From: Neelides folsomi
Lineage: Eukaryota > Arthropoda > Collembola > Neelipleona > Neelidae
DNA: 64,000 nucleotides
Reading direction: 5' to 3'
Assembly (NCBI GenBank): GCA_034687125.1
Contig: JAQGBZ010000100.1
Span: 124,001-188,000, forward strand
Part shown: one piece after another, positions 55,249 to 64,000 of the stretch
How the letters are laid out: every line of letters begins with the position of its first letter
Numbering within the stretch: position 1 is the first letter of the stretch
The notes under the pieces: generated by a model
The model's database searches: none
What the model was told of the DNA's origin: nothing
Seen by the model: the letters and a program-made list of their open reading frames with translations, nothing else
Made by a program: the position numbers and the translations under genes

Positions 55249-58200
55249 TATCCTTCCCCATTATCATTTATACAGCACACATTTCCATTTATAATACATT
55301 ACACATTATCATTGCAATTTACAATACTTAACTACATTGGCTCCTATATTGTATTCTATACTAACTTGTTAAAACCATTACCCATTACCCATTAACTGAA
55401 GTCTATAGCATTAAATACTCTCCTGTACTTAAATGGCGCATCCATTTTCTAAACGAACTAACCACTGACTTAAGTGAGAGTATTACTAAAAATGTAAACA
55501 GAACTACGAAGTAAATTCAAGTACGAATATTGATTATTTTGTTCCATTTTGCTCATGATGGAGAATATTTTTTATTCTTGGAATTTATTTATTTTCCATG
55601 CAGGCAGGATAAGTAGGGAGCCAACAACAGGATATCAAATTACTGCGAGAGAGATTTTGACGACTCTTTTACTACATTATCAATGCAAGAGCCGAGGTTG
55701 GTTGTTTATTAAGAGGAGGAATGGAGCGTAATAAAAAGGGAAAATGGATTGAGCTCAGATTTCTAGTGCGAAAGAAGGAGAAGAGGAATTTTCACTTTTC
55801 CATGTTTACTTAAAATAAGATGGGAAAGTAATCACTGAAGTTGTTTACAGAGAAAAGGTGTTTACACTCTGAAAGGAAATGTTCTGATGGGAAACCGGGA
55901 CTCTTCCCAACCTCAGTTCTTCAAACCCACTTCTTCTCTCAGCTCCTGTACAATAGGCGTAGTTAAGAGAAAGGGAAACTCTCTTCCCCAACTTCTGAAT
56001 GTCAAAGTCAAAGGCTGTAATACTTCTACGTCCTAATAAGAGAAACTTTATCCAACGGGACAAAGGCGGGAAGTAAAGAAAGTCTGGTTTCGGAGTGAAA
56101 CGAAGGGTTTGGAACTCCCCGACTCCCGAACTAATTCTACAGATATTCAACAGCTTCGGATTGATAAATCCATCTCGTGTCGCTTATCATCTTATCAAAT
56201 TACATGGGAAATTCGAGAGATTTGTTCTCCTAATTTCCTCATCCCAATCATCCCACTGGTGAGACTTTGAGTTTCTCTCTCAACTTCCAACCTCAACACT
56301 CAACCTCAAACGAGGAAGAGCTGAAAATCGACTAATTTAATTTACGCGTTCCGCAAATTATAGTTTCCGCTAGAAAATAAATATGATGATCTGATTAACC
56401 CAATATCAAAAACGGCTAATAAACACTTAACACGTAGTTTGTATTAATTTGAAAATTTCAAATGTTGTAAACTACCTAAAAAGAGAATCTTAACATATTC
56501 AAAAAAATACTAACTTTAAGATATGTCAATATGTTTAACGATAAAGCTGTAACACGTACTGATAATACCACTTGGTATATTTCTATCAAATTTAGTTTAG
56601 TTGGAGTATTGCGAGAAGAGAAAAAAGGGAAAGAGTATTGTGGAAAGTGAAATACCTTTAAAATTGTATAGTGAACAAATTCCGTGCAGATTTAAACGGC
56701 CAAATAATGAAGAGCGAGTGATTGAGTTGAGAGCTCCGGGTTTTGCTGTGGGTCGGAGGAAGGATGGGAGTCGGAGTGAAGGAGGCGGAAGGAGCAACAA
56801 GAGCCGAGACGTTGAGGATCGACCAACGCACGCAACCGACGAGGGCCCTATGGACGATAATGCTCAATCCCTCCCTCCCTTGAATGCGGTAGACGACTCC
56901 CTCCATTCATCCCTTCCTTGACATTGAAAAGTTTAGATGACATTCTTTCATCATATTCTCCCAGACAAGTTCTAGTACCAATACATGCTTACAAACCATA
57001 CAGATAAGTATTTATCTGTACAATGATTTATTTAATACATTTATTATTTATGCATTCGTATGTCCAGTTCTCCATTTAAGGGAATTGGGCAAAGGCGGCG
57101 GTGGAACAGGGTTGGATTCCTTAAGTACTTTCACTTCCTTTAAGGAATAAAAGGAACCAACTGATCCGAACTCTTAATGTCTTCTTCTCTTTGAATGCCG
57201 AAAGCAGCTCAGTTTTTATAAACGGACCATCTATAATACCTACTGTATAATTCTTACTTGGTTCTTGAGCCCGTGTGGGCAAATGTGCTCCTATTTAGCA
57301 CAGATGGAGAGATATAAAAGGGAAATATATAGGATCTCTTTGTGCTGATGATAAATGCACATTACTCCTTATAGGAGGGAAGATGTTCTCATAAATGGAT
57401 ATGAGATTGGTGGGCATAGGGAATATTGGGTATGGGTAAGTGGAAGACGAAGAAGGAAGTAGTTGAACCCTTTTATAGGATCTTTTAAAGAGGGCGAGGA
57501 GAGATTTGGTGAATATCGGTATTGAAAGTGGCTCACTGCACCATTCTTTTCCTTTCTCCCGTCCATCCGAGGTTTTGAATCTCTGGGAAGTTTCTCGGTG
57601 GCAATTAGCCCGATCCGCCCTCATTCTCCTCCTTCCGCTCTAAACCATCATCAGAGATCGAGATTAACTCTTCAATTAAATTGCCTCAAAGCGCCTCCTC
57701 ACAAACACTTCTTTTATCCTTCTTTCATTTCCCGCCCTTTCACATTTATTCCCTCAACTAGCGCCTTAAGTTTTTAAGTAAATTGTACAGTGTAGTATAT
57801 AAATAAATTATCTTCCTTATTTCTATTATGGATATTTAATTAATTAAAATGACTATGGTATACTAAAAATACTCGAAATTAAATAATTTTATACTACCAA
57901 ATGGGAAAAATTCCACATTGCGCATTAAATTAGAAATAACATTTTATTTTATTATAATGTGGAAATGTAAGTCTTCTTACATTTAGTTTACTTCCTGTAT
58001 TTCCAGAAGATTGAGAATGGACTTAAGAAAGTTTACTTTGAATTTATCTTAAGGGTCTCAAAGGATGGAGAAATACGTGAAATTATTGCATATATCTTTC
58101 CTCTTAATTGGTCGTAATGAAATGAGTTTTCTAATTGGATCAATTTGGAGTGGAGGAGAAACGAGGATGAGTATTTTCCCAAGTCCTCCTCGTCATCCCA

Positions 58201-59253
58201 AATGATGGCAATGAGGAAGATGGGAGGAATCGTAGTAAGTAAAAGAACCGCAGTTCGTTCTTTTCTCCATCATTGCTTAAATGGTGTCGCCGAAGGAATG
58301 TCAATTGGTCCTACACTTACTCCTTCTCTTAACCTCCTTCCTCCTCCTTTCCCCATTCCTATCTTCCACTAATTCTTCCTAATAATTGTCGAACCATTAC
58401 TTGACTGACTGGGTGAGTGGCGTGGATGAGTTTCATATCCGCCCTTTTAACTCCCTCCTGAGGTGTGGATGAAAGCGGCTTAAACCCCAAAGCAGCTTAA
58501 CCCAAGACCAGCTAAATTTTATTATGAAGGTAAACACAGGGAGGATTCCTCTTCACTTACTAAACAACAAAGGCTCCAATTGTGATACAAAACACATAAA
58601 CAAATTTATTTCCCAACTTCATACAGTTGTTAAATCTCTGAGTAGATTGAAACTATTAAGGTCTTTTTTTCATCAACATTTGGAAAGAGCCATAAAGGTC
58701 TGTATTAGAGAAAATTATATCGAAACTTTCTTACTTCTAATAATACTTTCTATGTACAGATGTTAATGTAGATACTTGTACATGAGATATTTATGATACA
58801 TCTCTTCAACTTACTTACATATGTAGTACATACCTACTCATAATATATGTAGTAAATATCCTACATAATCTTTATATCTATCGTATAATCGTATCTTTCC
58901 CTATCATTTATAATGTGTATGAAATATGTAGATTTTCATATTTGTATAAAAAATATACAAATATGAGGAAAAAAGTAGAAAAATTGGAGAAATGTAAATA
59001 TACAGATTGGTACTTTAGGAGTTTGAAATTGTGAATTAAGAAGAACCTTGTTGGATGTAATCAACTCACTGCGTATATTTAGTTGAATACTTCATTCACT
59101 TTTTATTCCCACTTTGAAGAAATCTTCGACTCTCCGACTCAATTCTTCAGCTCCACATTTCCCACTTAAAATCTACACCATTGTAGATTCTATGAATCCT
59201 ATGCTTCAAAGGTGGTTCAAGTATCGGTTTAATGCGTCTTCTTACTAAGTATA

Positions 59254-59991
59254 TTAGTTCTCACTCTTATAGAAAGTATAGGAAAGATATAGAGAGTAGC
59301 TAGAAAGAATAATTTGTAGAGAAAGGGTTTTCTTGGTCCAAATGGGACGAGAAGGTGAAAAGGTTGGGATTCTCCGCCTCCTGAATAATTTCATTAGGTT
59401 CAATGTGATGGGCGAAGACATGAAGTGAGAATTTTTGACTATTCTTCCTCTCCGCATAATTCTCCATTTACATCTCACTCCGACTCTGGAAGAGAGTGGA
59501 AGAAGAGAAGTGTGGAGGAAATAGATCTTTCTTTCTCTCCCAACTTCTCTCTGTTTCAATCCAAGTGATTCTCTGGATAGTTGCTCAATTTCGAGTTTCC
59601 ATAAGAGAGATGTTCTCTTTGCTCCATCCTGACTGCTCGGATTGTTCTGTACTGCATCGAATCTCCAATCGCGATGGTGACTAGGGAGAAGGAACATTGC
59701 ATTCGGGACCAAGGGACTCTTCGTCGGATTGGAGAGAGGCGGAATGAGAATGAGAAAGATACGGCCGATATATGGACCGTGTAATATTGCTTTCCCTTCG
59801 TATGTACTAGTAGTGATGTAACTACTACTGTAGTACTTATAAGGGCCTATAACATCATCTCGGCCACTCGCCTGCCAAAATGAAGCTCCGAATACGCGGC
59901 CACCATAATCCTCATACAAAGTCAACCACTCCCTGCCACATCTCTGGATCCATATGCTCAATAAGAATGAGGAACTTTCCATTCGCCGCAT
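59254..59991 (-). CDS. Long unassigned ORF, 245 codons from ATG
   Basis: The longest uninterrupted frame in the 54-63 kb stretch. It runs from ATG at 59991 (MRRMESSSFLLSIW) to a stop at 59254. It lies in a block richer in G and C than the surroundings. Content is Arg/Ser/Leu-rich with no domain, signal peptide or membrane pattern that I recognise, and plus-strand frames of 60-137 codons overlap or adjoin it. It may be a lineage-specific gene, part of a non-coding transcript, or chance. Confidence 0.18.
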   Translation of the reverse strand: MRRMESSSFLLSIWIQRCGREWLTLYEDYGGRVFGASFWQASGRDDVIGPYKYYSSSYITTSTYEGKAILHGPYIGRIFLILIPPLSNPTKSPLVPNAMFLLPSHHRDWRFDAVQNNPSSQDGAKRTSLLWKLEIEQLSRESLGLKQREVGRERKIYFLHTSLLPLSSRVGVRCKWRIMRRGRIVKNSHFMSSPITLNLMKLFRRRRIPTFSPSRPIWTKKTLSLQIILSSYSLYLSYTFYKSEN

Positions 59992-62900
59992 CTTCCGAGC
60001 CTTTGCCAAATTCCTTCATCTCAGACTTTGAATGGTGAATGGAATTCTTTCCTGGCTGAGACTGAGAGTCTTAGGGCAAATTCCCATATTATTTATAATA
60101 TGGAAAATATAGAGGAGGGTTTAAAGAGATGTAAAGCATATGATTCAACCCGCCGTCTCTCACTCAGGGAAGATCCTGGTGCAGTTCGCTCGTCCTTTCC
60201 ACTATTTATTTTTCGCCTTCCGCTCTTTTGCCAACTGATACTTCTCCGAACCGCCGAAATATTCCCACTGTACTCAGTCGGCATAGGGAGCTTAATATTT
60301 GGGGAAAGAGGCATAGGATGGAATTTATTGAGCCGCGGAGGAACTTCATGTTGTTTTGGGATACATATTTCGACGTGGGAATTAAGAGATGGATCTCGAA
60401 GGAGGGCCGAGGGAATAAGAATGAGGGGATTTGGAAACTAGGCCTCCGCATCAAAACCTCTTCGGCATCATTATCATATCATTTTCATGTGGAGTTGGGA
60501 AGACCGAAGGCGGTCACTTGCTCCCACAACCAAATCCAATCTCACTCCCTTTGAATGTCAAAGGGAAGCTGGGAATTATCAACACGTTACGGCTTCTCTT
60601 TGCACATCTCATTCCACAAAGCAACTTTCTTTTTGCCTCGTTTTTAATCCATTGATAAATTTTATTCATGGAATTGAAAATAAATAATACGAATTGGATC
60701 AATAGGTTGAATAAACAATTTTTCAATTCTGATTTCGATTATTGATTAAATGATCAAACGTATGGACGCGCCTTATCATTATCAATTGTCAATTCAATTA
60801 TCATTCTATCGTTAATCAATCACAGACAACAGTAAATATTATAAAATTGCCAATATTTTATAGCAATATAGCATTATCAAATTATTAATTTCATGATGGG
60901 ATATTCAGAGAATTTCATTTAATGAACTTGATAAACAATCGAAATCAATTAAAACAAAAGTTAATGTCAAAACTATTGTGTTTGTTCAGCGTGTGGAAAT
61001 ATCATTTGTAAATTCTTATTGGAGGAATGTTTACTCGTTTCAAATATTAAATTCCTGTGTTCGATAAATTGAGATGAAGGGAAATTGGTTGCTAATATTT
61101 ATTCTAAATGAGACTGATGACTGATCCGATGAACCATATGCAAAATCCACCACCTAACTACAAATCTTATACGTTTTAATTTCAAATAATTGATTTAATA
61201 TTAAAATTAATTTCGGATGTTAAACATTCATTAATATAAATTTTATCTTCAAGAGCTGAACTTGCTCTCGAGTGCATCAAATAAAGAGAATACTATTCAG
61301 TTTATTCATATCATTGTAAAATTAAGTTAATTTAAATACAGTATAGTAGTTATAAGTTTTTGTTCATACTTGTACCATCTGCTTGGTCATGTTGATAAGT
61401 TGCAATTTCTCAAGTTTAAATATTTCCATTACATATAACAAGGTTAATATTAATGGAAAGGGATATTGGATTTGAAGCTTATCTCTGAATGTCCTCGAGC
61501 GGAGAAAAAGATAGTAAATAAAATACAGTTTGTCACATCATTCCGGCCACAATATTTATGCCTCTAAAATCATCCACGCTCCAGTTGTGGAACAATCTCC
61601 GAAAGGCATATTGGTAAAATCGGAAGCCATTGAAGTCTTTTTCTTCGTATAATAAACAATAACTCATCCTTTGAAGGTTTGAAGTCTGGGTAGGAAGAGA
61701 GTGACAACCACGAGGTGAGAACACAAAAGAACCCATATTTTAGCCCATTAAAGAAGTTCTCTCAGTGGGAGAGAAGTTGGTGAAAAGGGTTGGGTAAATG
61801 AGTGTGGAGAGATGAGGGGTATCGGCGATGCCCGGGTTTATTATCGGGTCTTGGGGAGGGGAGTTTTACGGGCATTATCGAGCAGACTTTTCTCCCCACC
61901 ACATGATTTTGAGTGAAAGTAAATGCTGCGCCGCGAGTCCCCTTGGCGTGGCTGGTTGCAATTTTGTGCGAGACTTTCTCCCTTGTACTTGTTCTCCTTG
62001 TAACTACTCTGCAATTTCCCCTTTAAAAATATCTGTGTTATTACGGGCCGTATAATCGGGGAAGTGGGGGCAGTGCACGAATCGGGGAGATAATAGAGAC
62101 CCGAACTACCTTATCCAGTCAGCCCATCATCTCTCCACATCACCTACATTACGGCGGTCATTGGGCAGAGAGGTAGCTGCCAATTGCAAATTGCTCTCCT
62201 TCACTTTAAACCCCCATGTGGTGAGTTAGCAGTTATTTGGGTCTTGTGTACAAGATGCTCCGATACCCTGAGACAAAACGGTGCCCGCCTCTCGGCTAAC
62301 GACCTTCCACTCCTACCCCAATCAACTCTTCCCCCTTTATTATGCCTTCATCATGTCAGATTCGATGCAACATTATAACCCTTAATACCATAAATGTACC
62401 ATTATTTAACTATTTTACCAAATATTTATATTGTCCATATACTGTAAAGACATCTTATATAAATTACATCTATACAAAATAATACCTTTAGTTTAATCTC
62501 TATATTGAACTTTCTGAATATTATACGAGTACCAAATATCTTATTATTTCACGTACAAAATTTTATCTTACACAGTTATAACTATTTATTAAGCTAGTAC
62601 ATAACTTTTATTGCTCTTACAGTATTTGCACATGATAGTTATATCATAAGTAGAACATGAGGTATTGGATAATAGTTATATGGAGGGAATAATCTAACAA
62701 GTTGATATTTGTAAAGTCACATACCTCACATGCTTCCATGCATTAAGAATGAATTCCGTCATTTGGGAAAACGATTGGAATCTATTTATTGGCTTAATAC
62801 TCCATGCAGGAATGTGGGCATTTAGGAGCTCAATCGTTTGCATTTATCTCACCATTCCATCTCCATCACTTTCCCGCAACCCATCTGAATAAAGAAAGAA

Positions 62901-63054
62901 AGTTAAAGTGCGAGAAATCCGAGATCCGCATAGAAGGTTTGCCGGGCGTTACCTTTTGTCCAATTCCCCATTTACGACATCCACTCGTCCCTTGAGAGAA
63001 CTGGAGAGACCTGGAGTGATTTTAATGTTTCCTCTCTCTCCACAGATTTAGACA

Positions 63055-63186
63055 ATGGCTCCGCTCCTCAAGGACCTTGGACTTTTGAACCCCAGCCGAA
63101 CAGCTTTCTTCATGTGCGACATCCAGGAGAAATTTCGTCCTGTCATGCCGCATTTCGATGAAATTGTGACCGTAGCGAGCAAAATG
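63055..63186 (+). CDS. First coding exon of an isochorismatase-domain protein (ISOC1/2-like), partial
   Basis: A pyrimidine-rich acceptor (CTCTCTCTCCACAG) ends at 63045. ATG at 63055 starts MAPLLKDLGLLNPSRTAFFM, followed by CDIQEKFRPVMPHFDEIVTV and ASKM, then a GT donor after 63186 in phase 0. This matches the N-terminus of ISOC1/ISOC2, with the first catalytic Asp (D22) in the CDxQEKFR motif. The proteins are cysteine-hydrolase-fold enzymes of uncertain substrate. No second exon was found in the remaining 0.8 kb, so the gene continues beyond the window. The acceptor before ATG implies a non-coding or longer upstream exon. Confidence 0.8.
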
Positions 63187-64000
63187 GTTCGATTCTTTTT
63201 ACTTTCATAAAATGCCTTTTATAAAATACACTTAATGTAATAAGTAATACAATAAGATCATAACTTGGTCGTAACCGTCGTCGTACAGAGTTCATAATGA
63301 ATTTATTCTGTCCAATAATATACTCTATCATTCATAAACAACTTCCTATATTACACGTTATGTATAATAAATATATAGGACTTGATAAATATAATAGTAG
63401 ATACTTAAATGCCTACAGACTCATGCAATAAAATATTTATTTCATCGTGCATTGTATCAATTTATCAATACAATCATCGTTTATTGAAGAAAACATCAAT
63501 GTGAATAAAAGTAATATTTACCTATTTTACAAGAAAAATATTGAACAGTTGTCAAAATTGTTTTCCTTTAGAAATGCTGAATGTTGGTCAAAGAGCCAAA
63601 AGAACGAGATAAATATTTTGTGCGTTGGTAATTAAAATTCTTATGCGGTTATCTTTACTGGTCAATATTAAACATAACAGTGGAATGATCAAAGGTATAA
63701 TGTTGTAAGGAAATGTGTACATTACACCAACACGTTAATGTTCTTTCTTGATAAGTTAAAGAAAATCAAAAGAACCCAAGCTATGTGAAGATTGTACAAG
63801 GAATGTATATTAATTTTAACTAGATTTCATGAACACGGGCAGCATGGAAAAAAGATTAGGTTCAGAGCGATAAGGGTCGCGGATATGACTAATTAGCTTG
63901 TATATGAGGTGATATAATATTATATATGGAAATTGTTTAATTATTCACGTTTTTGCGGCCTTTCACTCCCTGATCCAATGTAGAGGGAATTGAGATAAAA
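63187..64000. other. Start of ISOC-like intron 1
   Basis: AT-rich, with no exon resembling the next ISOC block. The donor GTTCGA is non-ideal. The intron runs to the window end. Confidence 0.45.

Larger units (their letters stand above)
54093..63054. other. 9-kb stretch without a recognisable gene, with less AT-rich islands
   Basis: The NTAQ1 promoter is presumably at the left end. Islands noticeably richer in G and C lie near 54950-55230, 56600-56930, 57300-57650, 59300-60550 and 61740-62350. They carry open frames on one or both strands (two listed separately) but no family motif or convincing exon chain. An inverted repeat with 12-bp arms (CATATTTGTATA and its complement, 5-base loop) lies at 58937-58965. 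A near-perfect palindrome CCATATTATTTATAATATGG lies at 60084-60103. Confidence 0.4.

Noticed and set aside
56601-57624. 106- and 109-codon frames on opposite strands
   Set aside because: No domain, no splice partners and low-complexity Arg/Ser/Pro content. Kept only as part of the gene-free stretch.

Overview
The window is AT-rich nuclear DNA of a bilaterian invertebrate, most likely an arthropod and possibly a crustacean. Genes are cut into small exons by GT-AG introns, many of them 55-120 bp. Single-copy animal genes are present (SMAD2/3, DLGAP, CCDC88/Girdin, RNF113, NTAQ1, MARCH, an isochorismatase-domain protein). No operons or bacterial signals are seen. The species assignment is inference from gene content and base composition only.

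Layout. 1-3007 (-): 5' part of a Girdin/CCDC88-type HOOK and coiled-coil gene, cut by the window edge. 3929-5481 (+): RNF113/Cwc24 spliceosomal RING protein, head to head with the previous gene. 5586-6139: a 554-bp inverted-repeat DNA element. 7854-18332 (-): a complete eight-exon DLGAP/GKAP synaptic scaffold gene. 21634-21923 (+): a two-exon 69-residue protein that looks mitochondrial. 22347-22445 and 22840-22915: a very short TA-flanked inverted-repeat element and an unusual interleaved inverted repeat. 26263-31301 (-): a complete SMAD2/3 (Smox-type) gene. 34902-36845 (+): a secreted thyroglobulin type-1 repeat protein. 37670-39678 (-): a small membrane-protein gene with three alternative first exons spliced to one tail exon. 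40973-43196 (-): a MARCH2/3-like membrane E3 ligase. 51291-54092 (-): NTAQ1, N-terminal glutamine amidase. 63055-63186 (+): first coding exon of an isochorismatase-domain hydrolase that runs off the window.

All splice models were built by hand from GT/AG sites, phase and family similarity. For RNF113, DLGAP, SMAD2/3, the Tg1 protein, MARCH, NTAQ1 and the small membrane gene the exon lengths sum to intact reading frames. Two large stretches (about 43.2-51.3 kb and 54.1-63.0 kb) hold no recognisable gene. The second contains several islands less AT-rich than their surroundings, with ORFs of unclear status.

The genes do not form one pathway. The most unusual item is the small membrane-protein locus at 37.7-39.7 kb. 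A promoter plus first exon has been tandemly duplicated there, and both copies keep a TGCCACGTTG element. All three alternative first exons end in the same phase at a glycine codon, so three N-termini can be attached to one lysine-rich tail ending in KKKK.
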